From assembly GCA_023257955.1 (NCBI GenBank), contig JALRAY010000024.1, positions 1-14,617 on the forward strand: a DNA stretch of 14,617 nucleotides. Reading direction: 5' to 3'. Shown here in pieces: positions 6,448-13,707 of this stretch. Within the stretch, counting starts at the first letter, position 1, and each line of letters begins with the position of its first letter. The notes beneath the pieces are model-generated. The model had not been told where the DNA came from, ran no database searches, and saw only the letters and a program-made list of their open reading frames with translations. The stretch is from Amoebophilaceae bacterium (lineage in GTDB: Bacteria; Bacteroidota; Bacteroidia; Cytophagales; Amoebophilaceae). The translations under genes and the position numbers were made by a program.

Positions 6448-7239
6448 CTACACAGGACTGTGTAACGTTTGATAGATTTGATGGTATTGCGCTATGCCTT
6501 CGTCATCATCATTGATACAGCGAATATCTTTGGTGATGCGCTCTGTAAGGGTCTCCGGTAGGGGAGTAGTCTCCGAGTGTGCTACAACATCCGCGTATTC
6601 GGCGCCGATTTGCATGAGCTCATTAAATCCTATGCTAGGGTATGATTGGGCTATGTCTGCGATGCCTGCCTTTTGTACAAAGTCGGCATGCAAGGTTTCC
6701 GGAAAGGCGGTATTATATAAATTGAAAATCACCTTTATATCTTTGAGGGTAGGGTCTGTGGCAGCGCTTTGTTGTAGATAATAGGGTACAAGGCTCGTAA
6801 TCCAGTCGTGACAATGAATAATGTCTGGCGTCCAGTTCAAGTGTTTGATCGTTTCGAGTATGCTTTTACACATAAAAATCAAGCGTTCGTCATTGTCTTC
6901 AAAGAAGTTGGATGCGGCGTCGCGGAAAACATGCTTTCTGCTAAAGTATAATTCATTATCCATAAAGTATACCTGCAGCCTGATGCCTTGTATGGAGGTT
7001 ACGCGTACTGAAATGGTTTGGAGGTCTTCGCCGATGGGGATATCTATGTTAGATAACCGTACTACTTCATGCAGGTTATACTTTCTAGTATTGATGGTAC
7101 CGAATTTGGGGACGAGGATACGTAAGTCTACTTTATGTTGCATAGCTTGTGTCAGCTTTCTAAAGAAGGGAGCTACGCTAGAGGTAGTTACAAAAGGCGC
7201 TATCTCGCTAGCGGCATAGAGTATTTTTAAATTTGGCAT
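6448..7239 (-). CDS. GT5-type starch/glycogen synthase N-domain protein, Bacteroidota one-domain form
   Basis: A 263-residue protein matching only the N-terminal Rossmann domain of GT5 glycogen synthases (full enzymes are near 480 residues). Seen: 'KILYAASEIAPF' (5-16), 'DLRILVPKFGTIN' (38-50), 'LHEVVRLSN' (56-64), 'VYFMDNELYF' (90-99), 'DNDERLIFMCKSILE' (115-129) and 'PDIIHCHDWITSLVPYYL' (138-155). Bacteroidota carry a family of such half-length proteins annotated as glycogen/starch synthase. The K-x-G-G motif that binds ADP-glucose, expected right after 'SEIAPF', reads VTTSSVAP here, and the donor-binding C-terminal domain is absent. Glycogen synthase activity is therefore unlikely by itself; a partner or regulatory role is inference. 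It has its own promoter. Confidence 0.82.
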   Translation of the reverse strand: MPNLKILYAASEIAPFVTTSSVAPFFRKLTQAMQHKVDLRILVPKFGTINTRKYNLHEVVRLSNIDIPIGEDLQTISVRVTSIQGIRLQVYFMDNELYFSRKHVFRDAASNFFEDNDERLIFMCKSILETIKHLNWTPDIIHCHDWITSLVPYYLQQSAATDPTLKDIKVIFNLYNTAFPETLHADFVQKAGIADIAQSYPSIGFNELMQIGAEYADVVAHSETTPLPETLTERITKDIRCINDDDEGIAQYHQIYQTLHSPV

Positions 7240-7294
7240 GTTGAATGGAAGTGGTTGCGTACTTGTGCAGTATGATCAGAGATTGTTTATAGCA

Positions 7295-7321
7295 CAAATA
7301 TACAAAATATACCGCCATCAA
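7295..7321 (-). promoter_or_regulatory. Bacteroidota-type promoter of the GT5-like gene
   Basis: On the - strand a TTG (7321-7319) is followed after 16 bases by TATATTTG (7302-7295), an exact match to TAnnTTTG. The element sits about 55 bases before the ATG of the GT5-like gene. The spacing is slightly short, but two overlapping TAnnTTTG-like words are present. Confidence 0.5.
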
Positions 7322-7418
7322 CCGCGAGGCTGCCGCAAACTATAACTTCCGGCTTGTGTGCGTAAAGATTGTTTACAAGAGGGCTGCAGTAATAGTTTCC
7401 CGCAAGGTACCCCTATAC

Positions 7419-8417
7419 TCAATGCTCATGCAACAGGTGCCATATCTGGTCTTTTAATTGTTCTAAGCCTTCGTTGGTAAGAGCGGAAATAAATATGGGA
7501 GTGCAGGTTGTTGCTGAGAAACGTTGACGAATAATATCCTTTTCTGCTGCGGTTAGTATATCGGACTTAGAGATTACTACCAGGCGCCGTTTTTGCAGCA
7601 TAGCAGGATTGTAGGTTTTTAATTCTTGCTGCAACACGTCATAGGTTTGATAGATATCTTCACTATCCGCCGCTATCATAAACAAGAGGCAGAGGTTCCT
7701 TTCTATATGTTTGAGGAATTGTATGCCTAATCCTTTCCCTTGAGAAGCACCTTGGATTAAGCCTGGTATGTCTGCCATCACAAAGGCATTATATTTTTTG
7801 TACGGGACTACGCCTAGCTGTGGTGTGAGTGTGGTGAAGGGGTAGTTAGCTATTTTGGGTTTGGCAGCTGAAAGAGTTGAAAGCAAGGTGGACTTTCCTA
7901 CATTAGGGAAGCCTACTAGCCCTACTTCAGCCATCAGCTTGAGTTCTAGGTGTATCCATCCTTCTTCGCCAGGTATGCCTGGTTGTGCATAGCGGGGTGT
8001 TTGATGAGTAGGGGTTTTAAAGTGTACGTTCCCTTTGCCTCCCTTGCCTCCTGCCATGAGTGTGATGGCTTGGGCATCTGCTGTTACATCTGCAAGCGTC
8101 TGCTGGGTATCTACGTTGGTGACTATGGTTCCTTTGGGGACTTCTATAATCTTGCTTGCGCCATTAGCGCCCCTACAGCAAGCGGCTGTGCCATTGCCGC
8201 CATCTTCGGCGCGGATATGTTTGTGGTATTTAAGGTGTAGGAGTGTGGATAGTTGTGGATTGCATTTGAGGATGATATCACCGCCTTGTCCGCCATCTCC
8301 GCCATCAGGGCCGCCTTTGTCAATAAATTTTTCTCGCCTAAAATGTACGGCTCCGGCGCCACCATGGCCGGCACGAACGTAGAGTTTTAGCTCGTCGATA
8401 AAGTTAGGTGAAGCCAT
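7419..8417 (-). CDS. obg: GTPase Obg (CgtA)
   Basis: A 332-residue protein in two parts: the glycine-rich Obg fold (1-158, with 'GHGGAGAVHFRREKF', 'GGPDGGDGGQGGD' and 'GGKGGKGN') and an OBG-type GTPase domain with G1 GFPNVGKS (169-176), 'NYPFTTLTPQ' (191-200), G3 DIPG (216-219), G4 SKSD (283-286, in place of NKxD) and G5 SAL (311-313). The C-terminal OCT domain of Firmicutes and actinobacterial Obg is absent, as in Bacteroidota. A T/S-KSD G4 is also common in that phylum, so it does not mean loss of nucleotide specificity. Obg acts in 50S assembly and the stringent response. It begins 19 bases after the adk stop and is probably cotranscribed. Confidence 0.97.
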   Translation of the reverse strand: MASPNFIDELKLYVRAGHGGAGAVHFRREKFIDKGGPDGGDGGQGGDIILKCNPQLSTLLHLKYHKHIRAEDGGNGTAACCRGANGASKIIEVPKGTIVTNVDTQQTLADVTADAQAITLMAGGKGGKGNVHFKTPTHQTPRYAQPGIPGEEGWIHLELKLMAEVGLVGFPNVGKSTLLSTLSAAKPKIANYPFTTLTPQLGVVPYKKYNAFVMADIPGLIQGASQGKGLGIQFLKHIERNLCLLFMIAADSEDIYQTYDVLQQELKTYNPAMLQKRRLVVISKSDILTAAEKDIIRQRFSATTCTPIFISALTNEGLEQLKDQIWHLLHEH

Positions 8418-8436
8418 GATGATGATGGTATGGGGA

Positions 8437-9024
8437 TTACTGTTGCTGATGTATGGTTTTGACTACGTCCATAATTCTTGCGAATACATCTTCTATAGAG
8501 CCTACGCCGGGCACTTTGTAAAGTTTATTCTGCTTTTCATAATACCGGATGACGGGCAAGGTTTCTTCGTGATATACTTGTAGCCGCTTTGCGATGCAGT
8601 CTTCACGTTGATCATCGGCACGCTTGGAGCTTTGGGCTCTTTTTTGAATGCGCTTCTTGACTATGCTATCTGGTACTTCTAAAAAGATGACACCGTCTAA
8701 TGGATGGTCATATTTTTCTAATAATTCATCCAAGGGCTTCGCTTGCGCCATAGATCGAGGAAAGCCGTCTAACAAAAATTGTGTACCCTCTTGATTGGCT
8801 CTCATCTGTTCTTCTACTAAGCCTATCACAATCTCGGTAGGCGCTAACATGCCTTGGTTGATGTAGTCAGAAATCATTTCTCCAAGGGGGGTTTTTTTTT
8901 TGACGTGCGAGCGCATGAGTTCGCCTGGTCCTATTTGTATCAGGTTATCATAATGCTCTGTGATTTTCGCGATTTGCGTTCCTTTTCCTGCAGCGGGGGG
9001 GCCTAATAATACTATGTTGATCAT
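8437..9024 (-). CDS. adk: Adenylate kinase, short-LID type
   Basis: A 195-residue protein from ATG 9024, which directly precedes the first strand (INIVLLGPPAAGKGT). A longer open frame reaches 9114 but runs through the terminator hairpin at 9098-9143, so the short start is right. P-loop GPPAAGKGT (8-16), 'LLDGFPRS' (84-91), 'RADD' (135-138) and 'KRLQVYHEETLPVIRYYE' (146-163) identify Adk; the zinc-free short LID fits its length. It interconverts 2 ADP with ATP and AMP. Oddities: the P-loop has Ala where GxPGxGKGT has Gly, and the AMP-site text 'ISTGD' reads IGPGE (31-35). The coding strand carries A10 followed by C6 (codons for KKKTP) and C7 in the P-loop. The frame is intact. Confidence 0.93.
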   Translation of the reverse strand: MINIVLLGPPAAGKGTQIAKITEHYDNLIQIGPGELMRSHVKKKTPLGEMISDYINQGMLAPTEIVIGLVEEQMRANQEGTQFLLDGFPRSMAQAKPLDELLEKYDHPLDGVIFLEVPDSIVKKRIQKRAQSSKRADDQREDCIAKRLQVYHEETLPVIRYYEKQNKLYKVPGVGSIEDVFARIMDVVKTIHQQQ

Positions 9025-9097
9025 GTTAGTTGTTTTTTGCTTCCTGTTGTAGTTCCTTGGTTTTACATACTGCCTGTCTATGATGTGTGCTTTCTGC

Positions 9098-9143
9098 AAA
9101 AAAAGACACATCATCTGTAGTTGTAGGGATACAACAGATGATG
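9098..9143 (-). terminator. Intrinsic terminator downstream of serS, before adk
   Basis: On the - strand, CATCATCTGT and its exact complement ACAGATGATG (9134-9143 and 9109-9118) form a ten-pair stem, with further GTTGTA/TACAAC pairing inside, followed four bases later by seven T (9104-9098). It would end transcription arriving from serS and give adk-obg a separate promoter. Confidence 0.7.
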
Positions 9144-9212
9144 ATAAGAAATTTATTTACTCTGATTGGTGGATATGAGTTGAAGGAATGGCAAACTACG
9201 TCATTGAGTGAT

Positions 9213-9254
9213 TGCTGATAATGTGTTAGGTGATGCCTGTTACATATATCAGCA
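9213..9254. repeat. Hairpin with nested stems in the serS-adk spacer
   Basis: TGCTGATA (9213-9220) and TATCAGCA (9247-9254) pair exactly; ATGT (9221-9224) and ACAT (9242-9245) continue the stem past one bulged A, and the apex contains AGG/CCT. Downstream on the + strand there is only a weak T-rich stretch, so it is not a standard terminator. Confidence 0.45.
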
Positions 9255-9303
9255 GTAATTTACTTTTTCATATCCAAGAGAGAGGTGTTGAAACCATGAG
9301 AAA

Positions 9304-9321
9304 GCACCCTTTGTAGGGCGC
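9304..9321 (-). terminator. Weak hairpin terminator after serS
   Basis: On the - strand GCGCCCT and AGGGTGC form a seven-pair stem (one G-U) with loop ACAA, followed by TTTCTC. It lies about 68 bases after the serS stop. The T-tract is poor, so this may be a pause or RNA-end structure. Confidence 0.35.
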
Positions 9322-9388
9322 CTTTGCGGTTATTGATAGCTAAGGTCGGGGACACAACACTTCATCCTCACTCCAATATACGCAAAAA

Positions 9389-10663
9389 TTACCTAATACA
9401 CTCAAAATCCAGGTATTTTGTGAGGATTTTGGGCATGGTAATCTTGTCCCCATCATAATTGAGCTCTAGTAAAGCAGCCATAATGCGAGGCAATGCCAGG
9501 GCGCTGCCATTTAAGGAATGTAGTAGATGGGTGGTGCCATCTGCCTCCTTGTAGCGTGTTTGCATGCGATGAGTTTGGTAGGTTTCAAAGTTGCTGATAG
9601 AGCTGACTTCTAGCCAACGATCTTGCCCTATGGAGAATACTTCTATATCATAGGTAGCAGCGGAGGTAAAGCCTAAATCGCCTGTGCAGAGGGATAACAC
9701 CCTATATGGGAGCGCTAATTTTGTGACAAGACCTTCTACATACTGCCGCATTGTCTCCAGAGTGGGGTACGAAAGACTAGGTAAGGTGATCACCACGAGT
9801 TCTACTTTATCAAATTGGTGAAGCCGATTAAGGCCACGGACGTCTTTTCCCCAAGAACCGGCTTCCCTTCTAAAGCAGGGGGTATAGGCCACATGCTGAA
9901 TGGGGATAGTTTGCTTTGGTAAGATTTTACCTCGATATAGATTGGTGATAGGCGTTTCTGCGGTAGGGATCAGGTACAGGTCTTCACCGGCTAGCTGATA
10001 CATTTGCCCTTCTTTATCAGGCAGCTGCCCGGTAGCATAGGCACTGGTGGCATTGGTAAGAATAGGGGGTTGTATTTCTTCAAAGCCAGCTGCGCGTGCT
10101 TCATCTAAAAAAAAGTTAATCAAGGCCCTTTGTAGTCTAGCGCCTTTGCCTTTGTACACGGGGAATCCGGCACCGGCTAATTGATTACCTAGCTTAAAAT
10201 CTATGAGATCGTATTTCTCTATCAACTCCCAATGCGGCAAGGTGTTTGCGGCTGCCGTAGGCAATGGCTTAACCTCGGATATGATTTTATTATCCTGCTC
10301 GTCTTTACCTATCGGGGTGCCTGCATGGGGTAGATTGGGGATGTTATAGAGGGTCTCTTGCAAATCTTTTTGATGCTGCTTCAGGCCTGTATCTAGTTTC
10401 TTTAACGCATCTTTGAATTGCATAGAGTCAGCTTTTCGCGCTTCTGCCGCATCTTTTTGCCCCGTTTTGAGGAGCTGCTCTATCTCCTTACTCACCTCCT
10501 TGGCCTTGGAAGCGACCAAGTCATAAGCTTGCTGGGTTATTTTCCTTTCCTTATTGATAGTTATCGCGTGCGCTACCAGTTCCGCTGCGTTTTTTAGTTG
10601 CCTGCTGGTTAGCAGGTTGATGACGTGTTCCTGATTTGCTTCTATAAAGTTGATTTCTAGCAT
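9389..10663 (-). CDS. serS: Seryl-tRNA synthetase
   Basis: A 424-residue class II synthetase. The N-terminal tRNA-binding coiled coil spans about 27-105 (many Lys/Glu/Gln heptads). The catalytic domain has TAETP (234-238) binding ATP/serine, motif 2 FRREAGS (264-270) with the flexible loop, and motif 3 LNGSALALPR (384-393), of the Bacteroidota form. 'SNFETYQTHRMQTRYK' (357-372) is the usual family signature. Length and all motifs are complete. It charges tRNA-Ser with serine and also serves selenocysteine tRNA where present. It starts 96 bases after the ftsK stop on the same strand; no promoter word was recognised in that gap. Confidence 0.98.
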   Translation of the reverse strand: MLEINFIEANQEHVINLLTSRQLKNAAELVAHAITINKERKITQQAYDLVASKAKEVSKEIEQLLKTGQKDAAEARKADSMQFKDALKKLDTGLKQHQKDLQETLYNIPNLPHAGTPIGKDEQDNKIISEVKPLPTAAANTLPHWELIEKYDLIDFKLGNQLAGAGFPVYKGKGARLQRALINFFLDEARAAGFEEIQPPILTNATSAYATGQLPDKEGQMYQLAGEDLYLIPTAETPITNLYRGKILPKQTIPIQHVAYTPCFRREAGSWGKDVRGLNRLHQFDKVELVVITLPSLSYPTLETMRQYVEGLVTKLALPYRVLSLCTGDLGFTSAATYDIEVFSIGQDRWLEVSSISNFETYQTHRMQTRYKEADGTTHLLHSLNGSALALPRIMAALLELNYDGDKITMPKILTKYLDFECIR

Positions 10664-10759
10664 GGTTAATAGGTGTTAATGGATTTACATTTTTTAAAAG
10701 TCAGGTGATTTTAGCGTGTAATGACTGTATTGTTGCAGCCTATACGTGGGATGTATGCG

Positions 10760-13198
10760 TCATTCTGTTTCCCTGCGGGTGGCTAGCAATAGCTCCAAGC
10801 TACGTTCATCTTGCACCAAGACATCCCTTGCTTTACTACCTTCAAAGGGGCCTACTACGCCCGCAACTTCCAATTGATCTATCAAGCGTCCGGCTCTATT
10901 ATAGCCCAGCTTCAGCTTCCGTTGGATGAGGGACGTGCTACCTTGTTGGTGTATTACAATCAGTCTGGCTGCTTCCTCAAAGAGCGGATCTTCTTCTCCA
11001 GGTTCCAGCTCTACTTTGGAGTAATCGTCTTCTGCTTCATATTCTGGCAAGAGGTACGCGGAGGGGTAACCTTGCTGTTGGCCTATAAAGTGACAGATGT
11101 CTTCTATCTCTTGGGTAGCTAAGAAGGGACATTGCAAGCGAATGATCGAAGAATTGGTAGAGAGGAGCATATCGCCCTGCCCTATCAATTGCTCTGCTCC
11201 CCCTGTATCTAGGATCGTTCTAGAATCAATACGAGAGGTAACCCTAAAGGATATCCTAACGGGGAAATTAGCTTTGATAATACCTGTGATCACATTTACG
11301 GAAGGTCTTTGGGTCGCTAATACCAGATGTATGCCGATAGCGCGGGCTAATTGCGCCAGGCGTGCGATGGGTAACTCCACCTCTTTGCCTGCCGTCATCA
11401 TCATATCCGCAAACTCATCTATCACCAGGACAATGTAAGGCAAGAAGCGATGCCCTTGCGTGGGGGTTAGCTTCCGCTTGATAAACTTTTGGTTATACTC
11501 TTTGATGTTGCGTGTACCTGCTTTCTTGAGCAAGTCATACCGCTGATCCATCTCTATGCATAGTGAATTGAGGGTATCGACTACTTTTTTAGTCTCTGTG
11601 ATAATGGCTTCCTCCGTGTTAGGGAGGGTCGCTAGGAAGTGTTTTTCCAAATGACTGTAGAGGGAAAGCTCTACTTTCTTGGGGTCTACTAAGACCAGCT
11701 TCAACTGGGAAGGATGTTTTTTATAGATCAAGGATGCCAATAACACATTGAGGCCAACAGATTTACCTTGCCCCGTAGCCCCCGCTATCAGTACGTGCGG
11801 CATTTGACTCAGGTCCATGATGATGGCTTCATTAGAGATGCTTTTCCCTAATATGATCGGTAACTCCATCACGCTCTTGGTAAATTTTTCCGTCGCCAAT
11901 ATATCCCGAAAGGGAACCATCTCGCGTTGCTTGTTGGGAACCTCTATACCAATCGTTCCTTTGCCAGGGATCGGTGCGATGATGCGAATCCCCAATGCGG
12001 CTAAGTTCAAGGCGATATCATCTTCCAGGTTTTTGATTTTAGAGATCTTTACACCCGGTTCCGGAATAATTTCATACAATGTGACGGTGGGTCCTATGGT
12101 TGCTTTGATGCTAGCAATGCCTATTTTGAAGTCTGTAAGCGTTTGTACAATTCTATCTTTATTCTGCCGCAATTCTTCGGGTGTGACCTCTTTGGGTGCC
12201 GTTTCCACATCCTCCAATAAATCAATCGTTGGGTATTGGTAACCGCTTAGATCTAGTTTGGGGTCATAATCAACTAATAGGGTAGGAGAAGCCGCATCTA
12301 TATCCTCTTCGCGGTTTGTATCATACATAGAAGGGTCGGTAGCTAGCGGATCTACTGCTTCCTGCTCGCTATGGGTTTCTACAGATAAGGGGATGTCCTT
12401 ATGATGGAGGCTGGATGAAGGTTCCTTGATGGCATCTTCCCCATGCTCAAGGCTATCCAGGGCTATGGTCTTATCGAGGTCTAAGGTGTGATAAGGTGGA
12501 GCATTGCATTCATCGATGAATTCCGGCACATTCCCTACTTGCTTCGGCAGCTTGTGGAAGCACTTCGCGAAAAACCCCCACAAACTAGGGAAGGCGGTGA
12601 CATTAAACATATAAACGATATGGATGCAAGCGACAGCCATCAGCATAATGATAGTTCCCCACCCCAAGAGACTATTCACTAACTCGCCAGCTTCAAATGC
12701 AAGCCCTCCTAATAAGAGGGACATGTACTTAGTTTCCGGGAAACATAAGTCTGCATACCCCAAGGCCGTATTAAACCATAACATGCCCATGACAGCATGT
12801 AGCATCACTTTCAGCAAGCTGACTTTTTGCCAAAGACGTTGTTCTAATAATTTAGCGCCCGCTATGTATAATGGCGGAAGCAACAAAAAAGCCGTAATGC
12901 CAAACCACCTATACATCAAATAATAGGAGATGGTAGCCCCCGCTATCCCCAGCCAATTGTTGATAGACTTCCCCGCTGACCGAATGCTCAGCTGCTGCAA
13001 GGCCTCTATGGTACTTTGATCTGTATGCCCATGCACTAAATGACCTATCAACGCTATCAACAAGCATAATGCACTGGCTTGCAGGATAATCCCTACGGCT
13101 ATTTTGAATCGGCGATCGATGGTAAACAATTGCTTGAAGCGCTGCATACGTGGCGCTTGAGAAGGTGTGTCAGAGAGATTTTTGTATGTGTTGTACAT
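10760..13198 (-). CDS. ftsK: DNA translocase FtsK/SpoIIIE
   Basis: An 812-residue membrane-anchored ATPase that moves chromosome ends at the division septum. The N-terminal part has four hydrophobic regions (about 33-53, 86-114, 128-146, 160-198), then an acidic linker (about 225-340). The motor has the alpha-domain segment 'GPTVTLYEIIPEPGVKISKIKNLEDDIALNLAA' (369-401), Walker A GATGQGKS (473-480), Walker B 'LVIDEFADMMM' (591-601) and 'LATQRPSVNVITGIIKANFP' (627-646). The C-terminal gamma winged helix (about 738-796, 'STSLIQRKLKLGYNRAGRLIDQLE') reads orienting DNA words. All parts are present, and length is normal for Bacteroidota FtsK. Confidence 0.97.
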   Translation of the reverse strand: MYNTYKNLSDTPSQAPRMQRFKQLFTIDRRFKIAVGIILQASALCLLIALIGHLVHGHTDQSTIEALQQLSIRSAGKSINNWLGIAGATISYYLMYRWFGITAFLLLPPLYIAGAKLLEQRLWQKVSLLKVMLHAVMGMLWFNTALGYADLCFPETKYMSLLLGGLAFEAGELVNSLLGWGTIIMLMAVACIHIVYMFNVTAFPSLWGFFAKCFHKLPKQVGNVPEFIDECNAPPYHTLDLDKTIALDSLEHGEDAIKEPSSSLHHKDIPLSVETHSEQEAVDPLATDPSMYDTNREEDIDAASPTLLVDYDPKLDLSGYQYPTIDLLEDVETAPKEVTPEELRQNKDRIVQTLTDFKIGIASIKATIGPTVTLYEIIPEPGVKISKIKNLEDDIALNLAALGIRIIAPIPGKGTIGIEVPNKQREMVPFRDILATEKFTKSVMELPIILGKSISNEAIIMDLSQMPHVLIAGATGQGKSVGLNVLLASLIYKKHPSQLKLVLVDPKKVELSLYSHLEKHFLATLPNTEEAIITETKKVVDTLNSLCIEMDQRYDLLKKAGTRNIKEYNQKFIKRKLTPTQGHRFLPYIVLVIDEFADMMMTAGKEVELPIARLAQLARAIGIHLVLATQRPSVNVITGIIKANFPVRISFRVTSRIDSRTILDTGGAEQLIGQGDMLLSTNSSIIRLQCPFLATQEIEDICHFIGQQQGYPSAYLLPEYEAEDDYSKVELEPGEEDPLFEEAARLIVIHQQGSTSLIQRKLKLGYNRAGRLIDQLEVAGVVGPFEGSKARDVLVQDERSLELLLATRRETE

Positions 13199-13707
13199 GC
13201 CTGTGCTGAAATACTTGTATGGATACTATACGCGAAGTTAGAGAAAATAAGTGAAGTATATAAATGCGAAGCAGTTCTAACTTGCCATTGCCCCCTCACT
13301 CCCCGTCATTGCTCTATCTGTTATCTAATGCCTTGTCACACTCTTGGCATACATTTGGCTCAACAATAGCTTTAACCCCCATTATAACTACAAAGGCCTG
13401 CCTTGTTATAGCAGAATATGCGCTTTTATAGGCACGCAACACAAAGAGCCGCAAGAGAAATCGTATTCTAACTTAAGTATCCGCCTAAAACCATTTCAGT
13501 ACGATGGCAAAAAAAGCGCTGTTAAGGAAATACGCTACACATCTACACATACAGCAATGACGAACGCGTGTGCTGAACTATTGGCTTTAAAAGTTTTTAA
13601 AGTATCTTAGTAGACAGCTGCCCGTATAGCGTCATCAGCAGCACTACCGATAAGCAGTGAAAACATCTTGTAGAAAAACTAACTACAACCATTTAAACTG
13701 TACCCAT
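13199..13707. other. Divergent spacer between ftsK and the symporter gene
   Basis: A 509-base region between genes pointing away from each other. It contains an 88-codon + strand frame (13344-13610) whose end overlaps a good promoter word, and no recognised protein or RNA gene. No clear terminator or tRNA was seen. It should hold the promoters of both neighbours; I could identify a candidate only for the symporter. Confidence 0.5.
13581..13610 (+). promoter_or_regulatory. Candidate promoter of the symporter gene
   Basis: TTG (13581-13583), 19 bases, then TATCTTAG (13603-13610), one mismatch from TAnnTTTG. It lies 97 bases before the symporter ATG, in the expected orientation, and spacing is right for Bacteroidota. 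Confidence 0.35.

Larger units (their letters stand above)
9144..9388. other. Structured spacer between serS and adk
   Basis: No gene with recognisable protein was found; short frames of about 25 codons are not supported. The spacer holds two hairpins described separately and no tRNA. It has the size of a short noncoding RNA region or a decayed gene, and neither can be shown. Confidence 0.4.

Noticed and set aside
7419..8417. Obg G4 motif SKSD as a sign of lost GTP specificity
   Set aside because: T/S-KSD occurs regularly in Bacteroidota Obg proteins, and the other GTPase motifs are intact.
9024..9114. N-terminal extension of adenylate kinase by 30 residues
   Set aside because: It would be encoded across an intrinsic terminator and precedes the normal first strand of the Adk fold.
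13344..13610. 88-codon + strand frame before the symporter
   Set aside because: No recognisable domain or start signal, mixed composition, and its end coincides with the best promoter word for the symporter.
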